From an uncultured Lachnospiraceae bacterium (GTDB lineage Bacteria > Bacillota > Clostridia > Lachnospirales > Lachnospiraceae), in assembly GCA_910580195.1 (NCBI GenBank), contig CAJTWA010000040.1:1-42943 (forward strand): 42,943 bases of DNA, in the 5' to 3' direction. The translations under genes and the position numbers were made by a program. Shown in pieces: positions 32,104 to 40,310 of this stretch. How positions within the stretch are numbered: the first letter of the stretch is position 1; each line of letters starts with the position of its first letter. The notes under the pieces were generated by a model, which had not been told where the DNA came from, did not search any database, and saw nothing but the letters and a program-made list of their open reading frames with translations.

Positions 32104-32130
32104 AAAAGGCCGGCCTCCCGGCCAGCCTTT
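32104..32130. terminator. Bidirectional terminator between LacI and esterase genes
   Basis: AAAGGCCGGCC pairs with GGCCAGCCTTT with one mismatch around a four-base loop, followed on the plus strand by CCTTTTTC. It is itself nested in a wider inverted repeat (about 32025-32046 with 32155-32178, containing TGCTTGCAGCGGG). Confidence 0.75.
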
Positions 32131-32182
32131 CCTTTTTCATTCTTTCATGTGTTTGATACCCCATTGCTTGCAGCGGGATGGC

Positions 32183-33196
32183 TCATTCCCCTTCCCGCAC
32201 TTCCACATAAAACTCCCCGCTTGCCTTCAGGCAATGCACCGCCTCATCCATCATCCTCCCATAATGCATAAATGCATGGAGCACCCCGGGCATCACTTCC
32301 AACTTTGTATGCACCCCATGGGTTTCCAGAATCCTGTGCAGCGCTTTCGAATCCCCCAGCAGCGGGTCTAACTCCCCGCAGCAGAGGTAAGCAGCCGGCA
32401 TCCCGTGGGTCAGGTTATTGTTCAGGGTTGCAAAATAGGGATTTTCCATATCCGCCATCCCTTCCTCAAGGTAATAGCTGACATAGGCCAGCATATCCGC
32501 CTTTGTCATGCCGTCCAGCGCCGTGCCATTGACTCTCCAAGAATCCCCGTCAAACATGCCGAAGCTCCCATAGAACAGCAAAAGCGCGCTGACGTAATCA
32601 TTTCCCCCAAAGGCATCCCGAAGGTAAAGGTTCGCTGCAAGGGCAAGGTTTGCCCCGCCGGAATCCCCGCCGATTGCCATTTTATCTGGGGAAACCCCAT
32701 ATTTTTCCGCATTTTCATGGAAATGGCGCACCACCGCCGCAGATTCATACAGGGGGATTGGGAACTTTGCTTCTGGGGCTAAATGGTAATCCACCCCAAC
32801 TACCACGCAGTCCCCGGATTCCATCAGGCACCGCATCATCCGGTCATGGGTGTCATTGTTCCCAACGGTAAACCCGCCCCCATGGATAAATACCAGCACA
32901 TGCCTGCCCGGCTTTTCATCGGGGTAATAAATACGCACCGGAACCGGGCCAATCGGCCCTTCCACTTCCGTATCCACCACCTTGTGGGGCAAAGGCCCGC
33001 CTTCATTCCAGAATTTGCGCTCTGCGATATACTTTTCCCTGAGCTCTTCCCAACTGCAGTTGGTGTCAAAAGCATCCTTGGAATGTTCTGCCTGATAGTC
33101 AATGACGCGTTTCATCCCTTCGGACAGCAGGGGATATGGGTCTGGCTTATTCACTTCCATATCCACCTTATAGTCCGGCATTTTAAATTCATACAT
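32183..33196 (-). CDS. Alpha/beta hydrolase, HSL-type esterase
   Basis: A soluble carboxylesterase-like enzyme of about 337 residues. The oxyanion motif HGGGF is in VLVFIHGGGFTVGN, the nucleophile Ser in AIGGDSGGANLAL, the catalytic Asp in CCGELDPLLGD and the His in MPGVLHAFMHYG, the full triad of the hormone-sensitive-lipase family. ATG 33196 (MYEFKMPDY) is preferred over an ATG four codons earlier that is too close to the AAAGGG box. The string AAAGGGATGGTGGAAA before the start recurs before the symporter accessory gene. It is the last gene of the minus-strand cluster and may hydrolyse an ester or a CoA-derived product. Confidence 0.88.
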   Translation of the reverse strand: MYEFKMPDYKVDMEVNKPDPYPLLSEGMKRVIDYQAEHSKDAFDTNCSWEELREKYIAERKFWNEGGPLPHKVVDTEVEGPIGPVPVRIYYPDEKPGRHVLVFIHGGGFTVGNNDTHDRMMRCLMESGDCVVVGVDYHLAPEAKFPIPLYESAAVVRHFHENAEKYGVSPDKMAIGGDSGGANLALAANLYLRDAFGGNDYVSALLLFYGSFGMFDGDSWRVNGTALDGMTKADMLAYVSYYLEEGMADMENPYFATLNNNLTHGMPAAYLCCGELDPLLGDSKALHRILETHGVHTKLEVMPGVLHAFMHYGRMMDEAVHCLKASGEFYVEVREGE

Positions 33197-33270
33197 ATTT
33201 TCCACCATCCCTTTCTAGGGCACGTTTGAAAAATAGCAGAAAGCGTTTCCCAAATGTGCCCAAATGTTTT

Positions 33271-33395
33271 ATCCGGCCAGAAACCAGCCCTGCGCCTGCA
33301 GCGTTTCTGGTATTCGGCATTTTATAGTGCCCGGGAGTGTCCCATCCGGCCGAAAATCAGTCCTGCGCCTGCAGCGTTTTCTGGTATTCCGGCGT
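33271..33395. repeat. 73-bp tandem duplication of the MFS gene 3' end
   Basis: ATCCGGCC begins copies at 33271 and 33344, each with CCTGCGCCTGCAGCGTTT. The right copy covers the transporter's last codons and stop; the left copy is past the stop and slightly diverged. Confidence 0.88.
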
Positions 33396-34640
33396 TTTCC
33401 GGTATTTCAGCACAAGGCGGTCGCTGACAATTGCACAGGCCAGCCCAACCGCCATGGCAGCCATGCAGGTGATGAACACGAACCTGTAGCCGCCCGCCGG
33501 GTCTGCCTCAATCTGCGCGCCGCACATGGAAGTATAGAAGGTATCCGGCAGGAACCCAATCAAGGACGCAATGCCGATTACGCTGCCCACTTGGTTCTTG
33601 GAAGTGCCGATTTCATCAATGACTGCATAGTACAGGGCGCGGAACACAGGGTAGCACAAAGTGGAAAAAATCATGATTATCATAATAGGGTACATCATAG
33701 CCGCAGAAGCGGGAACCAGAATCAGCGCAAGGTAGCTTGCAATGGAGCCAAACCCTGCATAAATCATAAATTTGCTGGAACGCCCCATTTTCTTTGCCAC
33801 AATGGCGGAAAGCCCCGCGCCAATCAAAGTGCAGACCGTCCGGTTATAATTTGCAAAAATAACCGTCATATTCTGGTCCATGCCGCAGAAAGTTGCCAGA
33901 TAAGGCGCAAGGTAAGAAATCCCTGCCTGTGCCACGCAGGCTCCGCAGATCATGCCTGCCAGCAGATATGTAATGGGCAGCTTAAATGCAAACAGCATCA
34001 CCTTGATACTGTCCACCAGCCCTTCATTGGTAGAACCGTCGCTGCTGGTTTTTGGCATCAGGAAAATCATGGCAACCCCTACCAGAATCATCACGATGCT
34101 GCAAGAAGCTACCACATAGCTCATAGCTTTTGCGCTGTCTGCAGCAAATTTCGTAAAAATGCCCACAAAAAAAGAAGTGAGGACAATTCCGACAATGCCG
34201 CGCCCGGCTTCTAGCGTCCCAAACATGCTGCCCTGCTCATCGGAACCAGCAATCAGGTTAATGCATTTAATGGATGCGGACCAGTAGGTAAGCACTGTGG
34301 TAAACGCCCACGCCACATGGATTACCATCAGCATGGTATAGCTCGGCCAAGTAGCCTCCCACAAGCCCAGCACGCCCGTGCCAATCATGGAAATCACCAA
34401 CAGCTTTTTGGCGTCAAATTTGTCCGCAATCCATCCGCCCGGCAGGTACAAAATCACATTTGCAATCCCATATACGTTCAGCAGTTTCCCATAAGCCGCA
34501 TCCTGCCCAACCAGCCCCATGGCCTCCTGCAAGGGGGTATAATAAGTATACATCAAATACGGCAATACATAAATGGTGTTTAGGGACAACATCATTAAAA
34601 TAAGCGTAATAATTTTTCCGCTGTTTTTTGTCTTAGCCAT
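33357..34640 (-). CDS. MFS transporter
   Basis: A 427-residue transporter with about twelve helices. ATG 34640 (MAKTKNSGK) is preceded by TAGGAGGAAAG. The N-terminal half shows IITLILMMLSLNTIYVLPYL and YGIANVILYLPGGWIADKFDAKKLL; GWIADKFDAKKL is the loop 2-3 MFS signature region. The C-terminal half includes SLIGFLPDTFYTSMCG and CMAAMAVGLACAIVSDRLVL. It resembles sugar-phosphate/nitrate-type antiporters in overall layout, but the substrate cannot be told. It sits between the YitT and esterase genes in the CoA-enzyme cluster, so uptake or export of the pathway compound is likely. Confidence 0.9.
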   Translation of the reverse strand: MAKTKNSGKIITLILMMLSLNTIYVLPYLMYTYYTPLQEAMGLVGQDAAYGKLLNVYGIANVILYLPGGWIADKFDAKKLLVISMIGTGVLGLWEATWPSYTMLMVIHVAWAFTTVLTYWSASIKCINLIAGSDEQGSMFGTLEAGRGIVGIVLTSFFVGIFTKFAADSAKAMSYVVASCSIVMILVGVAMIFLMPKTSSDGSTNEGLVDSIKVMLFAFKLPITYLLAGMICGACVAQAGISYLAPYLATFCGMDQNMTVIFANYNRTVCTLIGAGLSAIVAKKMGRSSKFMIYAGFGSIASYLALILVPASAAMMYPIMIIMIFSTLCYPVFRALYYAVIDEIGTSKNQVGSVIGIASLIGFLPDTFYTSMCGAQIEADPAGGYRFVFITCMAAMAVGLACAIVSDRLVLKYRKTPEYQKTLQAQD

Positions 34641-34812
34641 TGTCTTTCCTCCTATCAAAAATATGGTTCTGTCTTATCAATATTTTATTGGAACAAAAAT
34701 ATGCCCCGCACACTCCTACCCCCAACTTCCCTGGCAGGCGCAGCTTTTGTTACGCGCGCGAAGCTGCGCAGGGTCTGCCCCAGCGAAGCGAGGGTATCAT
34801 TGCCCAAAGGGC

Positions 34813-34849
34813 TTTCCTTTCATAGGGCGCACTTCCCTATGAAAGGAAA
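34813..34849. terminator. 15-bp perfect hairpin after the YitT gene
   Basis: TTTCCTTTCATAGGG pairs perfectly with CCCTATGAAAGGAAA around a seven-base loop, six bases past the YitT stop. A second hairpin (CGCAGCTT...AAGCTGCG) lies near 34740-34770. It may end or attenuate transcription between YitT and the MFS gene. Confidence 0.7.
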
Positions 34850-34855
34850 GTTTTC

Positions 34856-35710
34856 CTAACTGCCTCCAAAATGCCCGCCTATCAATTCGTTTGCCGGGAC
34901 TACCACCACAAAAGCCATAGGGTCCAGTTCCTTTAAAAGCATTTTCACTTGGAACACCTCCCGGGGCTTTACAGCCACCATAAGGACATTCCTCCCTTCG
35001 CCCGTATACATGCCGTTGCCGCCCCAGCGGGTCACAGCCCTGCCCAGCTTTTCCATCAAAGGCCCTGCCAGTTCCCCAGCGTCCCGCCCGGTGACAATCA
35101 GGCAGATGCTCCCCCGGCCAATCCCAAGGAGCACCCGGTCCGCCACCGTGGAGCAGACGAAAATCGTGACAATGGCATACAGCCCGACTTCCACATTCCC
35201 AAATACCGCCATCGCCAGGACCACAATGCCCCCGTCAATCAAAAGGCTAAGCTTTGCGACGCTCAAGGAAGGGAATTTCCCATTCAGCAGGCGGCATAAA
35301 AGATCCGTCCCGCCCACCGATACATTCCCAATGGTAAGCATCGTCATGCCAATCCCATAAAGGACGCCGCCAAAAATGGCTGCCACCAGCGGTTCATGGG
35401 TAAGGGTTGGCATCATCCGGCCAAATAGTTCCACAGTAAAGGAATACAGGAAGGCCGCGGCAATGGTGCTGGCCGTGTAACGCCAGCCTTTCATGATAGC
35501 TGCGCTGGCCAGGATTGGGATATTCATGGCTAACGTCAGCATCCCCACCCCCATTGGCAGGAAACTGCACAGCACCACTGCAATCCCGGCAAGCCCCCCG
35601 GCGGCAATGTTGTTGCCTGTCAAAAACAGCGCCAGCGCCAATGCGTACAAAAGGTTCCCGCCCATCAGGAAACACCAGCTTTTCAAAGACTTCGAATTTT
35701 TATTTTCCAT
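34856..35710 (-). CDS. YitT-family (DUF2179) membrane protein
   Basis: A 284-residue protein with six hydrophobic segments (WCFLMGGNLLYALALALFL, GLAGIAVVLCSFLPMGVGML, AAFLYSFTVELFGRMMPTL, and others). The loop YGIGMTMLTIGNVSVGGTDLL matches the YitT/YczE-like transporters of unknown substrate. A C-terminal cytoplasmic DUF2179 domain (CLIVTGRDAGELAGPLMEKLG, then LMVAVKPREVFQVKMLLKELD) follows. The ribosome site is weak, which suggests modest expression. It lies between symporter and MFS genes on the same strand but past a tandem array, so co-transcription is uncertain. Confidence 0.88.
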   Translation of the reverse strand: MENKNSKSLKSWCFLMGGNLLYALALALFLTGNNIAAGGLAGIAVVLCSFLPMGVGMLTLAMNIPILASAAIMKGWRYTASTIAAAFLYSFTVELFGRMMPTLTHEPLVAAIFGGVLYGIGMTMLTIGNVSVGGTDLLCRLLNGKFPSLSVAKLSLLIDGGIVVLAMAVFGNVEVGLYAIVTIFVCSTVADRVLLGIGRGSICLIVTGRDAGELAGPLMEKLGRAVTRWGGNGMYTGEGRNVLMVAVKPREVFQVKMLLKELDPMAFVVVVPANELIGGHFGGS

Positions 35711-35857
35711 TATTTTCTACCAACCAAAATAAAAAGTACGCTGCAAGGCCAGCCTAAGGCTGCGGCCCACTTGCATGCATCAGCCAACCAGCCGCTTACC
35801 GGCTTGTGCCAGAATTTTCCATCCCCTGCGCCCACAGCCATCTAGGGAACAGAATCC

Positions 35858-36060
35858 CGGGTTGCCCCTTCAGCCGCAGAAGGCAGCCGCCCGGCCGCGC
35901 CAAAGGCCTTATCCCAGATTGCCCCTTCAGCCGCAGAAGGCAGCCGCCCGGCCACGCCAAAGGGCTTATCCCGGATCGCCCCTTCAGCCGCAGAAGGCAT
36001 CGCCCGGCCACGCCAAAGGGCTTATCCCGGATTGCCCCCTATCTTACAGAAGGCCATTAT
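35858..36060. repeat. 57-bp tandem repeat running into the symporter 3' end
   Basis: CAGAAGGC begins at 35877, 35934, 35991 and 36047; the last lies in the symporter's final codons. Middle copies share CGCCCGGCC(A/G)CGCCAAAGG. The array fills most of the gap to the YitT gene. Confidence 0.87.
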
Positions 36061-37657
36061 ACGGCAGCGCCCAGCCAAACAGCAGGAAACAGGTGGTTGC
36101 TACCCCAACGGCAATCAGCAGGTAGCCGTACCAGCGGTCGCGCTTATATTCCGCCGCAGACTTTTCCGATTCCGGCAGCACAAGCAGCGACTTGCGGCAT
36201 TCCGCTTCTTCTTTCCCCACGGGATGGAGCCTGCTCCCAACCACTGCAAAAATCAGGCTTAAGTACAAACCGATAAAAAACGGGTCCAAGAAATTCACAA
36301 ACAGCGACGCAAAGGGCTGCACCCCAAAGCCCACAAGGCATTTGGGCGCCATAAAGCCCACAAACCCAGCCACCATGGCATACCGGGCGCCAGCCGCAGA
36401 CAGCTTTTTGCTCACAATGCTCCCAACCCCGGGAACTACCCAGCTTGCCGCGATAATCGTGGAGGCGAACCATGAAATCACCCGGATTCCCCCCAGCCCA
36501 AGGTAAGCAAGCACCAAGGCAAGCACCCCGACAGCCAGCATTACCATACGGCTGAACCGGAGCTGTTCTGCTTCATCCTTAAAATCTTTCTTGATAATAT
36601 CCGAAGTCATGGAAAAACCAATGACAGACAAGAAGGTAGACGCGCTGGAAAGCCCCGCCGCCATAATGCCAGCCAGCAGAAACGTCCCCAGCAGCTTGGG
36701 CAGCACCTCAAAAGAAGCCCAAATCAGCACCCTCTGGGGATCCTCCAAAGCCCCGTTTAAGTTCAGCACAGCCACGGACTGCAGGTTTAAGTACATCAGG
36801 AAAATGACGGTGCAGATTGCAGCAACCGCGCCGGAACGGAAGGTGACGTGCTCGCTCTTTGCCATCAAGTTCCGCCCTGCCTGCCATGGGGAAACAGCCA
36901 CGGTAATAAACCAGATAATCCCCATAGTTATGGCATACATCATTGCCCCAAACACATCCTGCGCCCCAGTCCCAGCAATATTCCCATGGAAATCCAGAAG
37001 CCCTTCCGGCAAAGCCGGGTTATTCATCAGATTTGAAAGCAGTTCTGAAATCCCCCCTTGCGCCCCGAAAATCACAGGCCCGGAAAGGATTGCAGCAAAT
37101 AAAAATACCAGAAACATAATCGTATCCGTCAGCACCACGCCTTTGGATCCAGAATAGAACGTAAATGCAGTAAAACATCCCCAAGCCAGCAACAAACATA
37201 CTTCATAGGGAAACCCTGTCAGTTCCTGCATCAGTATGCCAACCCCTGTAATACATGCCAGAAGGTAGGCTGTCAGCGAAACAACGGTAATCACAGCCGC
37301 CACACGGCGGATTTTGGAATCTTTATAGCGCATGCCAAAATACTCCGGCATGGTGGTACATTCCGACCGCCTTAAATACCGCCCAAACAGCAGGGGGCCA
37401 AACACATACCCGCAGGCACAGAGGGCATTTAGGAATACCAATGAGGTAATATTCCCGGTATAGCACCACCCCTGATCCCCCATAAAGCCATTGACTGACA
37501 GCATGGATGCAAACAACGTCCCTGAAATCAGGAGCGTGGGCGCATTCCGCCCGCTGACATAATAATCATTCACATCCTTCACTTGGCGGCCGGCATATAA
37601 GCCGACCACCAAATATACTATAATGCTGACAATCACACCAATTAAAAATATGTTCAC
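36044..37657 (-). CDS. Sodium:solute symporter (SSF family)
   Basis: A 537-residue membrane transporter with about thirteen helices. The start is GTG 37657, preceded by GGAGGTGAG. The SSF landmarks are clear: GLYAGRQVKDVNDYYVSGRN near the start, MLSVNGFMGDQGWCYTGN, RYLRRSECTTMPEYFGMRY, and the sodium-motif region LLAGIMAAGLSSASTFLSVIG. Family members import sugars, amino acids, proline, pantothenate or short carboxylates with Na+. It lies directly after a 35-residue accessory membrane protein and downstream of the CoA-enzyme genes, so it probably imports the pathway substrate. Confidence 0.93.
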   Translation of the reverse strand: MNIFLIGVIVSIIVYLVVGLYAGRQVKDVNDYYVSGRNAPTLLISGTLFASMLSVNGFMGDQGWCYTGNITSLVFLNALCACGYVFGPLLFGRYLRRSECTTMPEYFGMRYKDSKIRRVAAVITVVSLTAYLLACITGVGILMQELTGFPYEVCLLLAWGCFTAFTFYSGSKGVVLTDTIMFLVFLFAAILSGPVIFGAQGGISELLSNLMNNPALPEGLLDFHGNIAGTGAQDVFGAMMYAITMGIIWFITVAVSPWQAGRNLMAKSEHVTFRSGAVAAICTVIFLMYLNLQSVAVLNLNGALEDPQRVLIWASFEVLPKLLGTFLLAGIMAAGLSSASTFLSVIGFSMTSDIIKKDFKDEAEQLRFSRMVMLAVGVLALVLAYLGLGGIRVISWFASTIIAASWVVPGVGSIVSKKLSAAGARYAMVAGFVGFMAPKCLVGFGVQPFASLFVNFLDPFFIGLYLSLIFAVVGSRLHPVGKEEAECRKSLLVLPESEKSAAEYKRDRWYGYLLIAVGVATTCFLLFGWALPYNGLL

Positions 37658-37700
37658 ATCCTCACCTCCGCTTTCAGGGCCTGCAGCATCTAGGCGCCCT

Positions 37701-37808
37701 TCACCTGACGTTATTCTTCTTTTCCTCAGCCTTCAGGATCAGGTTCATGGCAATCCCAGACACTACAAGAAACCCTCCAATACAAATGGAAAAAATAATT
37801 TCACCCAT
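37701..37808 (-). CDS. Symporter small accessory protein, 35 aa
   Basis: A very short gene just upstream of the symporter. The product opens MGEIIFSICIGGFLVVSGIA and ends MNLILKAEEKKNNVR: one membrane helix and a charged tail, the pattern annotated elsewhere as symporter small accessory protein. A possible alternative start (37820) adds MVET. The leader contains GGAAAGGG and GGTGG. It ends 43 bp before the symporter start and begins 42 bp after the acyl-CoA dehydrogenase stop, in the same operon. It probably assembles with the symporter in the membrane; this role is inferred from context. Confidence 0.75.
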   Translation of the reverse strand: MGEIIFSICIGGFLVVSGIAMNLILKAEEKKNNVR

Positions 37809-37850
37809 CGTTTCCACCATCCCTTTCCATATGCCGGTAAAGAAAGATGC

Positions 37851-38993
37851 CTACCGGATTCCCATATCAGCAGCAATTACCATCCGCTGCACTTCGCTGG
37901 TCCCTTCGTAAATCTCAGTAATCTTAGCGTCGCGCATCATACGCTCTACCGGGTATTCCCTTGTATAGCCATAGCCGCCGAACAGCTGGACTGCCTTGCA
38001 GGTCACGTCCCTTGCCACTTCCGATGCAAAAAGTTTTGCCATGGCTGCTTCTGCGGAATATTTTTCCCCTTCATCCTTTTTGGAGGCTGCACGGTATACC
38101 ATCAGGCGGGCAGCTTCTACCTGCGTCCGCATATCCGCAAGGGTAAACTGGGTGTTCTGGAAAGCAGAAATGGGCCGGCCGAACTGGATACGCTCTTTTA
38201 CGTATGCGCTGGCTGCGTCCAAAGCCCCCTGCGCAATCCCCAGTGCCTGTGCTGCAATCCCGATACGGCCGCCGTCAAGGGTTGCCATGGCAATCTTAAA
38301 GCCTTTCCCAACTTCCCCAAGGAGGTTTTCTTTCGGCACTTTCACATTGTCAAATACTAATTCGTAAGTAGCAGAACCCCGGATGCCCATTTTGCGCTCC
38401 TTGCTGCCGAAGGTAAAGCCTTCCATGCCTTTTTCCAGAATAAAGGCGCTGATTCCCTTGTTCCCAGCCGTCTTATCCGTCATGGCAAAGATAACGTAAA
38501 CGTCTGCATAGGAGCCGTTGGTAATGAAAATCTTGCTCCCGTTCAGCAAATAGTGGTCCCCTTCGTCTACCGCCGTGGACGCCTGCATTGCCGCGTCTGT
38601 CCCGGCGTTGGGCTCTGTCAGCCCAAATGCCCCCAGCTTCTGGCCAGTTGCCAAATCCGGCAGGTATTTCTGCTTCTGTTCCTCTGTGCCAAAAGCCAGA
38701 ATCGGCCAGCAGCAAAGGGAAGTGTGTGCAGAAACCGTAACGCCGGTGCTGGCGCACGCCTTTGAGATTTCCTCTACCGCAAGCACATAATCCAGGTTGC
38801 CCATTCCTACCCCGCCGTACTCTTCCGGGATTGGGATGCCCATGACGCCGATGTCTGCCAGCATGGGGATTAGTTCCTGCGGGAACCGCTCGTTTTCATC
38901 TAATTCTGCTGCAATTGGTGCAATTTCATTTTCGGTAAATTCGCGGATTGTGTCCCGCAGCAATTCCTGTTCATCATTTAATTTAAATTCCAT
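37851..38993 (-). CDS. Short-chain acyl-CoA dehydrogenase
   Basis: A 380-residue FAD flavoenzyme that would introduce or reduce an alpha-beta double bond in an acyl-CoA with an electron-transferring flavoprotein. It has all three domains of the butyryl-CoA dehydrogenase class: FKLNDEQELLRDTIREFTEN, FAD/substrate loop FGLTEPNAGTDAAM and GSKIFITNGSYADVYV, helical C-domain FGRPISAFQNTQFTLADM, and the active-site region ITEIYEGTSEVQRMVIA, where Glu in YEGTSE is the expected base. ATG 38993 fits the family start; a GTG three codons earlier lies closer to the AAAGGA box. The absence of adjacent etfAB means ETF comes from elsewhere. Confidence 0.92.
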   Translation of the reverse strand: MEFKLNDEQELLRDTIREFTENEIAPIAAELDENERFPQELIPMLADIGVMGIPIPEEYGGVGMGNLDYVLAVEEISKACASTGVTVSAHTSLCCWPILAFGTEEQKQKYLPDLATGQKLGAFGLTEPNAGTDAAMQASTAVDEGDHYLLNGSKIFITNGSYADVYVIFAMTDKTAGNKGISAFILEKGMEGFTFGSKERKMGIRGSATYELVFDNVKVPKENLLGEVGKGFKIAMATLDGGRIGIAAQALGIAQGALDAASAYVKERIQFGRPISAFQNTQFTLADMRTQVEAARLMVYRAASKKDEGEKYSAEAAMAKLFASEVARDVTCKAVQLFGGYGYTREYPVERMMRDAKITEIYEGTSEVQRMVIAADMGIR

Positions 38994-39094
38994 AATAACC
39001 ACTCGTTCCTTTCTTTTTCCATATTTCCAAATTTTCTGGGCATAGGCAGGAGGATCCCGCCTAGCCCGTTGTTATTTTTTAGGAATGTTTTTGC

Positions 39095-40231
39095 TTATTT
39101 GTACCTGCGTAAGATCTGCTTGCTTGCAATCACAGTCTGGATTTCCCCGGTGCCGCCGGAAATGCGCGTAATCCGCAAGTCACGGTAAATACGGCTGACA
39201 CGGCTGCCGCAGAAGCCAATCCCTGCCATCACCTGCATTGCATGGTCCACTACCTCGTTGGCTGCTTCAGAGCAGTACTGTTTTGCGATAGAAGCCTCTT
39301 CCCTCTTTAACATGTCGTTGTCCTTGTTCCATGCAAAATGCAGGAGCATGTCGCGCATGGAATAAATCCGCATTGCCATTTCCATAATGTGGTTCTGGAT
39401 TAACTGCAGCTTCCCGATTTCCTTGCCAAATGCAATCCTCTGGTTAGCGTAGCGGCAAGCGTCCTCAAATGCGCACAGCGCCTGCCCATAAGCGTTAAAC
39501 GCATCAATCAGGCGTTCATAGTCAAAGCCCTTGGAGGTTGCCAGAAGGCCGTTCCCTTCGGTGCTGAACATGTCTTTTTCTTCGATTTCCACATTGTCAA
39601 ACCAGATATCGTTGACATTTTCCATATGTAAGCCCATGGTTTCCATTGGCTCTTTCTTACATTCCGGCACGTTGGTAGGCACGAACCACAAGGTAAGCTG
39701 CTCTGGGTTGTCGCTGTTCTTTGCAAGGGTCAGGCAGTAGTCGCTCCCCTGCGCGCCGGAAATGAAATGTTTATGCCCATTGATGTACACTTTCCCATTT
39801 TTCCGGGTATAGGTAGTCAAAATCGTGCCGCTGGACAAATCCGTACCTGCGGTTGGCTCGGAAAATCCCTGTGAATATGCCGGGTGCCCTTCAAAAAACA
39901 GCGGCATAAACTTATCAATCTGCTCTTTTGTCCCATTTTCCAAAAGGGCGTCCGCTTTTACATGGTCCCAGAACAGGTATACCGGCGCGCCGCACCTGCC
40001 AAGGGCTTCCATTACCAAAAACATGGTAACTGCGCCTTCCCCGTCCCCGCCTGCTTCTTCCGGCAGGAACATGCTAAAGCAGCCTAATTCCTTTAAGATA
40101 TCCCAGAATTTTTCCGGGTGCTCATGGTTCTTGTCGCAGTCTTGGAAATAGCTTTCTAAATTTTCCCTTGTCAAAGCCTCCTCAATTGCCTGTACCATCA
40201 ATTCCTGTTCCTCTGTAATCCTAAAATCCAT
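39095..40231 (-). CDS. CaiA-like acyl-CoA dehydrogenase (crotonobetainyl-CoA reductase-like)
   Basis: A 378-residue flavoenzyme whose text aligns along its length with Escherichia coli CaiA as I recall it: MDFRITEEQELMVQAIEE, the PEEAGG loop, QEQIDKFM-type helix, TYTRKNGKVYINGHKHFIS, CAFEDACRYANQRIAFG, LQLIQNHIMEMAMRI, and the ending RISGGTGEIQ...LRRYK. CaiA reduces crotonobetainyl-CoA to gamma-butyrobetainyl-CoA. The usual YEGT active-site Glu motif is replaced by SGGT, as in CaiA. The start has GAAGGAGG at 8 bases. It follows a CaiD-like hydratase gene. No caiB or caiC homologue is in the window, so the substrate may differ from carnitine. Confidence 0.85.
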   Translation of the reverse strand: MDFRITEEQELMVQAIEEALTRENLESYFQDCDKNHEHPEKFWDILKELGCFSMFLPEEAGGDGEGAVTMFLVMEALGRCGAPVYLFWDHVKADALLENGTKEQIDKFMPLFFEGHPAYSQGFSEPTAGTDLSSGTILTTYTRKNGKVYINGHKHFISGAQGSDYCLTLAKNSDNPEQLTLWFVPTNVPECKKEPMETMGLHMENVNDIWFDNVEIEEKDMFSTEGNGLLATSKGFDYERLIDAFNAYGQALCAFEDACRYANQRIAFGKEIGKLQLIQNHIMEMAMRIYSMRDMLLHFAWNKDNDMLKREEASIAKQYCSEAANEVVDHAMQVMAGIGFCGSRVSRIYRDLRITRISGGTGEIQTVIASKQILRRYK

Positions 40232-40250
40232 AACTAAATTCCTCCTTCAT

Positions 40251-40306
40251 AAAATGGTTATAGTGGGTTTTATTCTCCCATATAAAAATGGTTATAGTGG
40301 GTTTTG
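40251..40306. repeat. 34-bp tandem repeat between crotonase and CaiA-like genes
   Basis: AAAATGGTTATAGTGGGTTT begins at 40251 and 40285. The array occupies almost the whole 79-bp gap and lies directly past the crotonase stop. Confidence 0.9.
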
Positions 40307-40310
40307 CTTC

